NCBI GenBank assembly: GCA_910583555.1
Contig: CAJTXO010000007.1
Span: 66,887-130,886 of the forward strand
From: an uncultured Eubacterium sp.
GTDB taxonomy: Bacteria > Bacillota > Clostridia > Lachnospirales > Lachnospiraceae
DNA: 64,000 nt
Direction of reading: 5' to 3'
The position numbers and the translations under genes are program-made. The notes under the pieces were generated by a model, which had not been told where the DNA came from, did not search any database, and saw only the letters and a program-made list of their open reading frames with translations. Position 1 is the first letter of the stretch, and every line of letters starts with the position of its first letter. Of this stretch, positions 34,359 to 43,354 are shown piece after piece.

Positions 34359-35981
34359 ATGAAGGTATTGGAAGGCAAAAGCGTGTACGGCGGCATAGCG
34401 ATCGGCAGGATCTCGATCTTTGACAAGGGAGACCGCCAGGTAAAGCGGATCTCCATCGAGGATACGGCGGCGGAAATCAGGCGTTTTGACGAGGCGAAGG
34501 AGAAGGCGAAAAAGCAGCTGAAAGCGCTATATGAAAAAGCCCTACACGAGGTTGGTGAAGTCAACGCCATGATCTTTGACGTGCATCAGATGATGTTAGA
34601 CGATCTGGATTATGTGGAATCCGTGACAAATATCATCGAGTCCCAGAATGTGAACGCGGAATTTGCCGTGGCAACGACCGGGGACAACCTTTCGCAGGTA
34701 TTTGCCTCGATGGAGGACGCCTATATGAAAGAGAGGGCGGCGGACATCAAGGACATATCAAACCGAGTCATCCGGATCCTTCAGGGCAGAGAGGCAGACG
34801 GCCTGGACAGCGACGAGCCGGTCATACTTGTGGCCGAAGATCTGGCTCCGAGTGAGACGGTTCAGCTAGATAAGAGCAAAGTGCTGTCCTTTGTAACAAG
34901 GCTCGGTTCCACAAATTCCCATACGGCGATCCTCGCCCGGACCATGAATATTCCGGCGCTGATCGGCGTCGCTTACTCGGAGGACATGAATGGAAAGCTG
35001 GCGGTCGTCGATGGTTTCGAGGGAACGATCATCGTGGAGCCGGATGAAGATACGCTGCGGAAATACCAGAGCCGCAAGGAGGAAGAAGAAGATAAGAAAA
35101 AACTCCTGCAGGAACTGAAAGGGAAAGAAACCGTGACGCTCGACGGCAGGAAGATCAATCTGTACGCCAATATCGGCAGTGTGTCGGATATCGCGAGCGT
35201 ACTCGCCAATGACGCTGACGGCATCGGTCTGTTCCGAAGTGAGTTCCTCTATCTGGAGTCGGATACGTATCCGACCGAAGAAGAGCAATTTCAGGCATAC
35301 CACACAGTTGCGGAGACGATGGCGGGAAAGAAGGTCATCATCCGCACACTGGATATCGGCGCGGATAAGCAGGTGGGTTATTTTCATCTGGGAAGAGAGG
35401 ACAATCCGGCGATGGGATACCGCGCCATCCGCATCTGCCTCGATCAGCCGGATATTTTCAAAACCCAGCTGCGCGCTATTTACCGGGCCAGCCATTACGG
35501 CTTGATCTCCATCATGTTCCCGATGATCATTTCCGTCGCTGAAGTGAAGAAGATCAAGGAGATCACCGAAGAGGTCAAAAAGGAGCTGGAGGCGCAGGGG
35601 ATCCCCTATGGTGAGGTGGAACTGGGCGTCATGATCGAGACGCCGGCCGCCGCCATGATCAGTGATCTGCTGGCGAAGGAAGTTGACTTTTTCAGCATCG
35701 GGACCAATGATCTGACGCAGTACACGCTGGCGATCGACCGGCAGAATCCGAAACTGGATGCCATTTATGATCCGCACCATGAGGCGGTGCTGCGCATGCT
35801 GCAAATGGTCGTGGACAATGGCCACCGTGAGGGATGCTGGGTGGGCATCTGCGGAGAACTCGGCGCGGACCCCGCATTGACGGAGACATTTCTGCGCATG
35901 GGGATTGACGAATTATCGGTGACGCCCTCGATGGTCCTGAAAGTCAGGGATGTGATCCGGCAGATCGACCTGTCGCAGTGA
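34359..35981 (+). CDS. ptsI: Phosphoenolpyruvate--protein phosphotransferase (PTS enzyme I)
   Basis: A 540-residue enzyme I. The phospho-accepting His is in GSTNSHTAILAR (about residue 188); the PEP-binding barrel has DGIGLFRSEFLY, GYRAIRICLDQPDIFKTQLR and MIETPAAAMISDLLAKEVDFFSIGTNDLTQY; the Cys in GICGELGADP is near 497. It passes phosphate from PEP to HPr and so starts PTS sugar uptake. No ptsH lies beside it. AACGGAGG precedes the ATG. Confidence 0.97.
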   Translation: MKVLEGKSVYGGIAIGRISIFDKGDRQVKRISIEDTAAEIRRFDEAKEKAKKQLKALYEKALHEVGEVNAMIFDVHQMMLDDLDYVESVTNIIESQNVNAEFAVATTGDNLSQVFASMEDAYMKERAADIKDISNRVIRILQGREADGLDSDEPVILVAEDLAPSETVQLDKSKVLSFVTRLGSTNSHTAILARTMNIPALIGVAYSEDMNGKLAVVDGFEGTIIVEPDEDTLRKYQSRKEEEEDKKKLLQELKGKETVTLDGRKINLYANIGSVSDIASVLANDADGIGLFRSEFLYLESDTYPTEEEQFQAYHTVAETMAGKKVIIRTLDIGADKQVGYFHLGREDNPAMGYRAIRICLDQPDIFKTQLRAIYRASHYGLISIMFPMIISVAEVKKIKEITEEVKKELEAQGIPYGEVELGVMIETPAAAMISDLLAKEVDFFSIGTNDLTQYTLAIDRQNPKLDAIYDPHHEAVLRMLQMVVDNGHREGCWVGICGELGADPALTETFLRMGIDELSVTPSMVLKVRDVIRQIDLSQ

Positions 35982-36051
35982 GGCAGGGGATCTGGCGGCT
36001 TCGGGATTTGGATTACAGGGCGGAAAGAAAATATGAAGGAAGGTGAGTAAA

Positions 36052-36120
36052 ATGGATGCGTTGAGGAAAGAAGAATTATGTACGATAGATGATATTTATG
36101 CAGTGAAAATCTCCTGTTAA
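36052..36120 (+). pseudogene. N-terminal remnant of a second Uma2-type gene
   Basis: ATG 36052, with GAAGGAAGGTGAG upstream, encodes MDALRKEELCTIDDIYAVKI and two more residues before TAA. MDALRKEELYTIEDIYALP-like beginnings are typical of Uma2-family proteins in this group. The body is gone and the frame stops at once before the rib promoter. Confidence 0.5.
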
Positions 36121-36136
36121 AAATATGTTGAACCCC

Positions 36137-36165
36137 TTGTAATACATAAAAATGTGTGCTATGAT
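36137..36165 (+). promoter_or_regulatory. Promoter of the rib operon
   Basis: TTGTAA (36137-36142), 17-base spacer, TATGAT (36160-36165), just before the FMN riboswitch. Confidence 0.75.
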
Positions 36166-36176
36166 AGATATGTTGA

Positions 36177-36303
36177 TTCTTCGGGGCGAGGTGAAATTCC
36201 TCACCGGCGGTTACAGCCCGCGACCGGTATCGGACAGAGCAGTCGGATACCGCTGATTTGGTGAAATTCCAAAGCCGACAGTATAGTCTGGATGAGAGAA
36301 GAT
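36177..36303 (+). promoter_or_regulatory. FMN riboswitch (RFN element)
   Basis: The conserved RFN parts are present in order: TTCGGGGCGAGGTGAAATTC, CCGGCGGT, CAGCCCGCGACC, CGGAC, GTGAAATTCC and CGACAGTATAGTC followed by TGGATG AGAGAAGA. The aptamer binds flavin mononucleotide and, when bound, lets the terminator at 36340-36367 form, shutting off ribD-ribE-ribBA-ribH. Confidence 0.95.
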
Positions 36304-36339
36304 GGTATCGGATTTTTTTGAATGGAGTAGATACTGCGG

Positions 36340-36367
36340 AACCCCGGAATTTTCGGGGTTCTTTTTT
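36340..36367 (+). terminator. Riboswitch-controlled terminator
   Basis: AACCCCG (36340-36346) pairs with CGGGGTT (36354-36360), followed by C and T6. This is the expression platform of the FMN riboswitch. Confidence 0.85.
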
Positions 36368-36427
36368 GCAAGTGGAATATTAGCGAGTAGAACAATTGTC
36401 ATTTACAGAACCGGAATGGAGGACACG

Positions 36428-37618
36428 ATGGATCGTAATGAAGCATGTCATGAAACGTATATGAAACGAGCGCTCGAACTGGCACAGACCGCGATGGGGC
36501 GCACGTCCCCGAATCCGATGGTCGGATGCGTCGTCGTAAAAAACGGGAGCATCGTGGCGGAGGGATGTCATGAGAAATACGGGGCGTTCCACGCAGAGCG
36601 TAACGCGCTGACAAAGTGTGCCGGGGATGTGAGCGGCGCCGATCTTTACGTGACGCTCGAGCCGTGCTGCCATCAGGGAAAAACGCCGCCCTGTACGGAT
36701 ATTATCATCGAAAAACGGATCAGGCGCGTATTTGTCGGGGCGATGGATCCGAATCCAAAGGTGGCGGGGAACGGCGTCAGGATCCTGCGGGAGCATGGAA
36801 TCGAAGTTGTGCCCGGGGTGTTGGAACAGGAGTGCCTGGCGCTCAACGAGATCTTTTTTCACTACATCCGCTCCGGCGTTCCATTTGTGGCGATGAAATA
36901 CGCGATGACACTTGACGGAAAGATCGCGGCGTGTACGGGCGACTCAAAGTGGGTCACGGGCGAAAAGGCCAGGGAACACGTGCAGCTGCTGCGGAAAAAG
37001 TACGCGTCGATCATGGTCGGTGTCGATACGGTCATAGCGGACGATCCGATGCTGAACTGCCGGATGTGGGAGGGCGTGGATCCCGTGCGGGTGATCTGTG
37101 ATTCCCATTTGCGCATTCCGCTGGAAAGCCAGATCGTCCGGACGGCGGGGGACATAAAGACCATTGTGGCGTACGCGGGAGGAGTGGACGGACAGAAGGC
37201 GCGAGAACTGGAAATGTGGGGACAGAAAGCGCGAAAGATGGAAACGTGTGAACTGGAAAAGCAGGAACAGAAAGTACGCCAATTGGAAGCTTCCGGCCTG
37301 GAATTGCTGAAAGCGGGGGACGGAAGCCGGGTGTCGCTGGAGGAGTTGATCCGGCAGTTAGGCAGGAGGAATATTGACAGCGTGCTGGTCGAGGGCGGCG
37401 GCAGCATTCACGGTTCGCTGCTGGAGACGGGGCTTGTCAACCGGGTTTATGCGTATATCGCGCCGAAACTGATCGGCGGGGAGAAGGCGAAATCCCCGGT
37501 AGAGGGAAACGGGATCCGCGAGATGGCGGCGGCGAAGCGACTGTCCGGTATGACCGTGATGCAGCTAGGAGAGGATTTGTGCGTGACCGGGCTTCTAAAA
37601 AATGGACGGGTTAAGTAA
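36428..37618 (+). CDS. ribD: Riboflavin biosynthesis deaminase/reductase
   Basis: A 396-residue two-domain enzyme catalysing deamination and side-chain reduction of the pyrimidine intermediate. Zinc ligands are in FHAERNAL (His about 55) and EPCCHQGKTPPCTD (Cys about 80 and 88). The reductase starts near MKYAMTLDGKIA and has VEGGGSIHGSLLETGLV. Between residues about 254 and 297 lies an extra Lys/Glu/Gln-rich coiled segment of imperfect repeats (GQKARELE, GQKARKME, EQKVRQLE) not seen in typical RibD of about 360-370 residues. Start ATG 36428 has TGGAGG upstream; the frame opens inside the riboswitch. Confidence 0.93.
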   Translation: MDRNEACHETYMKRALELAQTAMGRTSPNPMVGCVVVKNGSIVAEGCHEKYGAFHAERNALTKCAGDVSGADLYVTLEPCCHQGKTPPCTDIIIEKRIRRVFVGAMDPNPKVAGNGVRILREHGIEVVPGVLEQECLALNEIFFHYIRSGVPFVAMKYAMTLDGKIAACTGDSKWVTGEKAREHVQLLRKKYASIMVGVDTVIADDPMLNCRMWEGVDPVRVICDSHLRIPLESQIVRTAGDIKTIVAYAGGVDGQKARELEMWGQKARKMETCELEKQEQKVRQLEASGLELLKAGDGSRVSLEELIRQLGRRNIDSVLVEGGGSIHGSLLETGLVNRVYAYIAPKLIGGEKAKSPVEGNGIREMAAAKRLSGMTVMQLGEDLCVTGLLKNGRVK

Positions 37619-37640
37619 GAGCGAAAAGTGAGGAACGGAT

Positions 37641-38303
37641 ATGTTTACAGGAATCATTGAGGAAATTGGAACGATCGGATCCGTCCGCAAGGGGACGCAG
37701 TCGGCGGTTCTCGAGATCCGGTGCAGCCATGTACTGGAGGGAACAAAGATCGGGGACAGCATTGCGGTAAATGGCGTTTGTCTGACCGTCACAGGTCTGA
37801 GCGGGCATGGATTTACGGCGGATGTCATGGCCGAAACGATGGCGCGCAGCTCCCTGAGGATGCTGGGGAAGAACAGCCGCGTGAACCTCGAACGGGCGAT
37901 GGCAGCGGACGGCCGGTTTGGCGGCCATATTGTGGCGGGCCATATCGACGGCACGGGGAAGGTGATGGATATTACAAGGGATGAAACCGCGGTCTGGTAC
38001 CGGATCGCGGCGGCGGAAAACATTCTCCGGTATGTCGTGGAAAAAGGTTCCATCGCCATCGACGGCATTAGTTTAACGGTCGCGCGCGTGACGGACAGGG
38101 ATTTTTCCGTATCGGTCATCCCGCACACGCAGGGACAGACAAATCTGGCGGACCGGCAGAGCGGGGATATGGTGAACCTGGAATGCGACATGGTGGGAAA
38201 ATACATTGAAAAACTGTGCCGTACGGACGCCGGACCGGCAGAAAGCCGTTTGGAGCAGAGCCGTCTGTCGGAAGAATTTCTCATGAAAAACGGGTTTATG
38301 TAA
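37641..38303 (+). CDS. ribE: Riboflavin synthase alpha chain
   Basis: A 220-residue enzyme dismutating two lumazines to riboflavin. It has the start MFTGIIEEIGTI and the two internally similar lumazine-binding halves: GDSIAVNGVCLTVTGL with MAETMARSSL, then GSIAIDGISLTVARV with IPHTQGQTNLADR. The last 25 residues are an extra polar tail. Second gene of the operon, 22 bases after ribD. Confidence 0.95.
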   Translation: MFTGIIEEIGTIGSVRKGTQSAVLEIRCSHVLEGTKIGDSIAVNGVCLTVTGLSGHGFTADVMAETMARSSLRMLGKNSRVNLERAMAADGRFGGHIVAGHIDGTGKVMDITRDETAVWYRIAAAENILRYVVEKGSIAIDGISLTVARVTDRDFSVSVIPHTQGQTNLADRQSGDMVNLECDMVGKYIEKLCRTDAGPAESRLEQSRLSEEFLMKNGFM

Positions 38304-38369
38304 GAAAAATGGGAAAGATAAGAGGTTAGGTAAGGGGTTAGGCAGATAGAAGAAAGGAAGGTTGGAACA

Positions 38370-39590
38370 ATGGCGGACGAACAGTTTGGTAAGCTGGAGC
38401 AGGCACTGCAGGATCTGAGGGACGGGAAGCTGATCCTTGTCATCGATGATCCGGAGAGGGAAAACGAGGGGGACCTGATCTGCGCGGCGGAACACGCCAC
38501 GCCGGAAAATGTCAACGCGATGGCGAGCCTTGCCAAAGGATTGATCTGTATGCCGATGAGCCGGGAGCGCTGTGAGCTGCTCGGTCTTTCGCAGATGGTG
38601 GAGGTGAATACGGACAATCACGCCACGGCGTTTACCGTGTCGATCGACCATGTGGAAACGACGACGGGAATATCCGCGTTTGAGCGGTCGCTGACGGCGG
38701 TGAAGACCGTGGAAGACGGCGTACGGCCCGAAGAGTTCCGGAGGCCCGGGCACATGTTCCCGCTCGAGGCCAGGCAGGGCGGTGTGCTGAAGCGCGCGGG
38801 ACACACCGAGGCGACGGTCGATCTCATGAAGCTGGCGGGATTAAAAGACTGCGGCCTCTGCTGTGAGATCATGCGGGAGGACGGGACGATGATGCGGACG
38901 ACCGAGCTTCTCTCGTTTGCGAAAGAACACGGTTACACGGTGATCACGGTCGAGGAGATCATACGCAGGCGTCTGGAGACGGAAAGTCTCGTGCGCAAAG
39001 AGGCAAAGGCGAAACTGCCCACGAAATTTGGGGAATTTGACATACACGGCTATGAAAATAAACTGAACGGCGAACACCACGTAGCGCTTACGATGGGGGA
39101 TGTATCGGACGGGGAGCCGATTCTGTGCCGCGTGCACTCGGAGTGCCTGACCGGTGACGTCTTTGGCTCCAAACGGTGCGACTGCGGGGAGCAGCTCGAG
39201 AGCGCGATGAAAATGATCGCTGCCGAGGGACGCGGCATTCTTCTCTATATGCGGCAGGAGGGCCGGGGGATCGGCCTGATCAACAAATTGAAGGCGTACG
39301 AGCTGCAGGAACAGGGGTACGACACGGTCGAGGCCAATATCAAGCTCGGTTTTGCGCCGGATCTGCGCGAATACGGCATTGGCGCGCAGATTTTGTGCGA
39401 TCTCGGCGTGAAACAGCTGCGGCTGCTGACGAACAATCCGACCAAGATCGCCGGATTGAGCGGATACGGCATCCGCATCGTGGAGCGTGTCCCGATCCAG
39501 ATCGCGCCGGGCAAAGAAGATTTTAAATATCTGCTGACAAAGCAGGAAAAAATGCAGCATATGACGAATTATCAGAGGCCGCAGAGTTGA
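38370..39590 (+). CDS. ribBA: DHBP synthase / GTP cyclohydrolase II
   Basis: A 406-residue fusion. The N half is 3,4-dihydroxy-2-butanone-4-phosphate synthase (DDPERENEGDLICAAEHAT, RAGHTEATVDLMKLAGL). The C half is GTP cyclohydrolase II with the zinc site SECLTGDVFGSKRCDCGEQL, the QEGRGIGLINK loop and LLTNNPTKI. It supplies both starting branches of riboflavin synthesis. AAAGGAAGG precedes ATG 38370. Confidence 0.96.
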   Translation: MADEQFGKLEQALQDLRDGKLILVIDDPERENEGDLICAAEHATPENVNAMASLAKGLICMPMSRERCELLGLSQMVEVNTDNHATAFTVSIDHVETTTGISAFERSLTAVKTVEDGVRPEEFRRPGHMFPLEARQGGVLKRAGHTEATVDLMKLAGLKDCGLCCEIMREDGTMMRTTELLSFAKEHGYTVITVEEIIRRRLETESLVRKEAKAKLPTKFGEFDIHGYENKLNGEHHVALTMGDVSDGEPILCRVHSECLTGDVFGSKRCDCGEQLESAMKMIAAEGRGILLYMRQEGRGIGLINKLKAYELQEQGYDTVEANIKLGFAPDLREYGIGAQILCDLGVKQLRLLTNNPTKIAGLSGYGIRIVERVPIQIAPGKEDFKYLLTKQEKMQHMTNYQRPQS

Positions 39591-39607
39591 TTTTGTGACA
39601 GAGTAAA

Positions 39608-39645
39608 GGCGTTCGCCCAAATGGGCGTTCGCCCGAAGGGCGTTA
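39608..39645. repeat. Double hairpin between ribBA and ribH
   Basis: Two hairpins with the same 5-bp stem stand side by side: CGCCC/GGGCG at 39614-39627 and at 39630-39642. No T tract follows, so this is more likely an mRNA stabiliser or processing site, or a small repeat element, than a terminator. Confidence 0.55.
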
Positions 39646-39681
39646 TTCCGATGCGAAAATGTATAGAAATGGAGGAAGATC

Positions 39682-40149
39682 ATGAAGATTTTAGAAGGAA
39701 ATGTAGTAGGAAAAGGAATGAAGGTGGGCATCGTAGCTGCCCGGTTTAACGAATTTATCGTATCGAAGCTCGTGGGCGGCGCGGAGGACGCGCTTCGCAG
39801 ACATGATGTCGATACGGAAAGCGATGTTGAGCTGGCGTGGGTGCCGGGCGCATTTGAAATCCCGCTGACGGCGCAGAAGATGGCAGAATCCGGAAAATAC
39901 GATGCGGTCATCTGTCTCGGAGCAGTGATCAAGGGTTCGACGACGCACTATGATTATGTATGTGCCGAGGTCAGCAAGGGAGTGGCATCCGTTGGGCTGA
40001 AAACGGGCGTGCCTACGATCTTCGGCGTTCTCACGACCGACAATATCGAGCAGGCGATCGAGCGCGCCGGGACGAAGGCCGGAAATAAAGGTTACGACGC
40101 GGCGACGACGGCGATCGAGATGGTAAATCTGATGAAACAGTTTTCGTAA
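39682..40149 (+). CDS. ribH: 6,7-dimethyl-8-ribityllumazine synthase
   Basis: A 155-residue enzyme that condenses DHBP with the pyrimidine to form lumazine. Family patterns are ARFNEFIVSKLVGGAEDAL, AWVPGAFEIPLTAQKMAE, LGAVIKGSTTHYDYVCAEV and FGVLTTDNIEQAIERAG. It ends the rib operon. AATGGAGGAAG precedes the ATG. Confidence 0.97.
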   Translation: MKILEGNVVGKGMKVGIVAARFNEFIVSKLVGGAEDALRRHDVDTESDVELAWVPGAFEIPLTAQKMAESGKYDAVICLGAVIKGSTTHYDYVCAEVSKGVASVGLKTGVPTIFGVLTTDNIEQAIERAGTKAGNKGYDAATTAIEMVNLMKQFS

Positions 40150-40174
40150 GGGCGGATGGGAGTGACGGATTGTG

Positions 40175-40777
40175 ATGACGATTTTATATGCTTTATATGG
40201 AAACCTGTATGTGAATATGACGAACCGCTGTCCGTGCGCGTGTACGTTCTGCCTGCGGAACAACGGGGATGAGTTGAATGGATCGGGCAGCCTGTGGCTG
40301 GAGAGGGAACCGGACGTCGCCGAAGTAAAGGCGGCCTTTGACCAGTTCCCGCCGGACAGCTTTCAGGATATCGTGTTCTGCGGATACGGGGAGCCGACCG
40401 AGCGGCTGGAAGATCTGTTGGAGGTCGCCGCCTTCGCAAAAAAGAAATTTGGCAAAAAGATCCGCGTCAACACGAACGGACTGGCAAACCTTATTCATGG
40501 AAAAGACGTCACGCCGATGTTTGAGGGGATTGTCGATGTCGTGTCGATCAGTCTGAACACGCCGGACCCGGAAGAGTATCTCCGGCTGACGAGGAGCCGG
40601 TTTGGAAAGGGTTCGTTTGAGGCGATGCTGGCGTTTGCCCGCGATGTAAAAAAATATGTCTCCAGCGTCGTTTTGACGACAGTGGAGACAACGATCACGA
40701 AAGACGAAGAGGAGCGGTGCAAAAAGATCTGTGAAGACCTCGGTGTCACATACCGCATTCGGTCTTTCGAGAAATAA
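40175..40777 (+). CDS. Radical SAM protein, TatD-associated type
   Basis: A 200-residue small radical SAM enzyme. It begins TILYALYGNLYVNMTNRCPC and has the cluster motif CPCACTFC (about residues 20-27), then FCGYGEPTERL and INTNGLAN-like VNTNGLANLI. This compact pattern is that of the radical SAM proteins that often accompany TatD in clostridia; no tatD is beside it. Start is ATG 40175 or GTG 40172. Its 3' end lies inside a 77-bp tandem duplication. Confidence 0.82.
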   Translation: MTILYALYGNLYVNMTNRCPCACTFCLRNNGDELNGSGSLWLEREPDVAEVKAAFDQFPPDSFQDIVFCGYGEPTERLEDLLEVAAFAKKKFGKKIRVNTNGLANLIHGKDVTPMFEGIVDVVSISLNTPDPEEYLRLTRSRFGKGSFEAMLAFARDVKKYVSSVVLTTVETTITKDEEERCKKICEDLGVTYRIRSFEK

Positions 40778-40918
40778 CAAATACGATCTGACGTTTAATT
40801 TGGGATGTTCCAAGTCCCGTAGCCGATCAGTTTTCGCAGCATTTCGAGAAATAACAAATACGATCTGACGTTTAATTTGGGATGTTCCAAGTCCCGTAGC
40901 CGATCAGTTTTCGCAGCA
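40765..40918. repeat. Perfect 77-bp tandem duplication
   Basis: Copies at 40765-40841 and 40842-40918 are identical. They span the last codons of the radical SAM gene and the last 47 bases of the convergent lysR gene. The 9-mer TCGAGAAAT begins each copy (40767, 40844) and recurs just after the second (40921). Confidence 0.95.
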
Positions 40919-41849
40919 TCTCGAGAAATTTTTTCGTTGCCGCGGACACATCCCGGCCGATGCGTATGGCAAAGACGATGTTTTGCGTGGCGTGGATATA
41001 ATCCAGTTTGTAGTAGTTGAGATGGCTTTTGAAACCGCCGTGAAAAATGAGGGAATCCGGGATGATCGCGACCGAGATCCCCTCATCGGCCCAGCGGAAC
41101 GCCGTTTCGATATTGTCCACGGTAGAGATGTATTTTGGCGTAAAAGAAGCTTCGCGCAAAATGTCGGAATGGCATTTATAAAAGCTGTTGCCGGGTTTTA
41201 CGCCGATCATATGGATGTGTTCACACTGGTCGAGGGAGGCGGGAGCCGCCTGGAAAAAGGCAGGCGTCTCGTTTCCGATATCTTCTGCTGTGAGGGCGTT
41301 GCTGCCCAGCGCGTCATTCAAAGGATGCTCTTCTGGGACAGCTAGATAATGCGCTTCTGTAAACAGTGTTTCGCAGTGGAACAGATTCTTTTCGAAATAA
41401 TCATTTTCAATACAAAAATCGATCTTGCCCGATTCGAGACTGGCTTTCAGCCGGTTTACGTTGTCGGTCATGATTTCCAGTTCAACGCCGGGATAGGTCG
41501 AAATAAATTCCTTGATCACTTTGGGGAGAAGATGGGTTGCCCGGAAGGAGGATGTTCCGATCACTAGCTTTCCGGTGCGCAGTTCTGTCAGATCGGTAAG
41601 CTGGCGCTGAAAATTCACATAGTCCTGTTTTACTTTCTGTAATGCTTTTACATATAGTTCGCCTTCCGGCGTGAGGGTGATCGGGCCGTTTCCCCTGTTA
41701 AAGATCGTGATCCTCAATTGCTGTTCTTTCTTTCGCACGTACTGGCTGAGCGCGGACTGCGTCATAAAGAGCTGCTCGGCCGCTTTGGAGAAATTTTTTT
41801 CCCTGGCAAGTGTAAGTATATATTCAATGTGCTGCATATTCATCCTCAT
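40872..41849 (-). CDS. LysR-family transcriptional regulator
   Basis: A 325-residue regulator. The N-terminal winged helix (YILTLAREKNFSKAAEQLFM, TQSALSQYVRKKEQQLRITI) binds DNA; the effector domain starts near LRTGKLVIGTSSFRATHLLP. It is transcribed away from the esterase gene at 42004 with a 154-base gap, the classic LysR layout, so it may control that gene. The last 47 coding bases are part of the 77-bp duplication. Confidence 0.93.
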   Translation of the reverse strand: MRMNMQHIEYILTLAREKNFSKAAEQLFMTQSALSQYVRKKEQQLRITIFNRGNGPITLTPEGELYVKALQKVKQDYVNFQRQLTDLTELRTGKLVIGTSSFRATHLLPKVIKEFISTYPGVELEIMTDNVNRLKASLESGKIDFCIENDYFEKNLFHCETLFTEAHYLAVPEEHPLNDALGSNALTAEDIGNETPAFFQAAPASLDQCEHIHMIGVKPGNSFYKCHSDILREASFTPKYISTVDNIETAFRWADEGISVAIIPDSLIFHGGFKSHLNYYKLDYIHATQNIVFAIRIGRDVSAATKKFLEMLRKLIGYGTWNIPN

Positions 41850-41931
41850 ACCTCCTCACAAAAACTATTATACCGAAACCAATTTTAAAACTCAATAAGT
41901 TTTTTTAATATAAGGTATCAAAAATCGAAGA

Positions 41932-41960
41932 TAGACATGAATCCGGAATTCCTGTATAAT
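41932..41960 (+). promoter_or_regulatory. Promoter of the esterase gene
   Basis: TAGACA (41932-41937), 17-base spacer, TATAAT (41955-41960). The -35 is weak, which fits activation by a regulator such as the divergent LysR protein. Confidence 0.6.
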
Positions 41961-42003
41961 ACAGATAAGTTTAACCATACAATAATCATTTGGAGGTATA
42001 CTT

Positions 42004-43353
42004 ATGGAGAATGAGAAGGCGAAGAGGCTGGTCGCTGCGTTTCTGGCAGCCATGATGGCGGCGGTATTTGTTATACCGGGGACAACGGGCAAAAGCCTTG
42101 CCGCAAAAAAGACAAAGCTGAAAACGAATAAGATTTCGGTTTCAGAAGGAAAGGCAAAGAGGATTTCGATTTTAGGGAAAAAGGCGAAACACACGTACAC
42201 GTTTGTAAGTAAAAACAAAAAAATTGCAAAGGTGTCAAAAAAGGGAATGATTACCGGGGTAAGAGCCGGAAAAACCACGATTACGGTTAGGGATGAGTAC
42301 AAGCAGAAGGGGAAAAAGAAGAAAAAAACACTGGGAAAGGTGACAGTTACTGTGACGCCGAAGTCCGGTACGGTGGTAAAAACACCGGTTCCAACGGAAC
42401 CATCGGCTCCAACGGAACCTTCGGTTCCGACGCAGGCACCGCCAGTTTCGACGAACACCCCGCAGCAAACGGCGGATCCGACGCCGACTCCGGTTGCAAC
42501 AGAAACACCGGACCCGATCCCGAACCTGTGGCCAGCTGAATGGTCGGATGATTACACGACGCCGACCCGTTACAATCGACAGGAGACGGATATAGAGTAT
42601 GGCGAGATGAAGGAGATCACGTACCATTCCGAGACGACCGGGACAGACCGGAAGGCCAATGTCCTTCTTCCGGCGGGATATGATGAGAGTAAGCAGTATC
42701 CGGTTATTTATCTGCTCCATGGAGTTGGCGGTGACCACAATGAATGGGGGACAAATCCGAAACGTGTCATCGGGAATCTTATTGCTTCCGGTGAGGTGAA
42801 GGATATCATCGCAGTCATGCCAAATGTACGCGCATGGGAGAAAGGCAAGGATCCTGGTCCGGGCTTTAAGGATTTTCTTTCCTTGAAAAATTTTCAGGCA
42901 TTTGATAACTTTATCAATGATCTGCGCGATGATCTGATGCCGTATATGAAAGCGAATTATTCCATCGCGGAGGGCAGGGAAAATACGGCGATCGCCGGAC
43001 TCTCTATGGGAGGACGTGAATCACTGTATATCGGTCTCAGTATGCCGGAGACGTTTGGATACATCGGGTGTTTTGAACCGGCCATAGGTGTGCTCCCGTA
43101 TGACGGAGAAAAAGGCTTGTTCACGGAAGAGACGTTAAAACTTCCCGATGAGTACAACGGGAAAAACGTGATTCTGATCCAGAAGGGAACGCAGGATACG
43201 ACAGTAGGAGACTCTCCACTGCGCTATCACAATACCCTCACGAAAAACGGAACAATGAATGAGTATTATGAAGTGAATATGAATCACGAGATGAACGCGT
43301 GGGCAAACGGCTTGTATAACTTTGTGAAACGAGTGTTTGCCGTAAGCGAATAA
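42004..43353 (+). CDS. Secreted CE1-like esterase with Ig-like domain
   Basis: A 449-residue exported enzyme. A signal peptide (AFLAAMMAAVFVIPGTTGKS) is followed by a Big2-like domain (about 35-115, YTFVSKNKKIAKVSKKGMIT) and a Pro/Thr linker (about 122-175). The alpha/beta hydrolase has LLHGVGGDHNEWG, the nucleophile Ser in GLSMGGRES (about 336) and the His in MNHEMNAW near the end. It resembles feruloyl or acetyl xylan esterases of family CE1, suggesting plant-fibre breakdown. Confidence 0.88.
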   Translation: MENEKAKRLVAAFLAAMMAAVFVIPGTTGKSLAAKKTKLKTNKISVSEGKAKRISILGKKAKHTYTFVSKNKKIAKVSKKGMITGVRAGKTTITVRDEYKQKGKKKKKTLGKVTVTVTPKSGTVVKTPVPTEPSAPTEPSVPTQAPPVSTNTPQQTADPTPTPVATETPDPIPNLWPAEWSDDYTTPTRYNRQETDIEYGEMKEITYHSETTGTDRKANVLLPAGYDESKQYPVIYLLHGVGGDHNEWGTNPKRVIGNLIASGEVKDIIAVMPNVRAWEKGKDPGPGFKDFLSLKNFQAFDNFINDLRDDLMPYMKANYSIAEGRENTAIAGLSMGGRESLYIGLSMPETFGYIGCFEPAIGVLPYDGEKGLFTEETLKLPDEYNGKNVILIQKGTQDTTVGDSPLRYHNTLTKNGTMNEYYEVNMNHEMNAWANGLYNFVKRVFAVSE

Positions 43354-43354
43354 A

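Noticed and set aside
34866..35825. Long minus-strand frame of 319 codons opposite ptsI
   Set aside because: Shadow frame of a highly conserved gene; no family features and no ribosome site.
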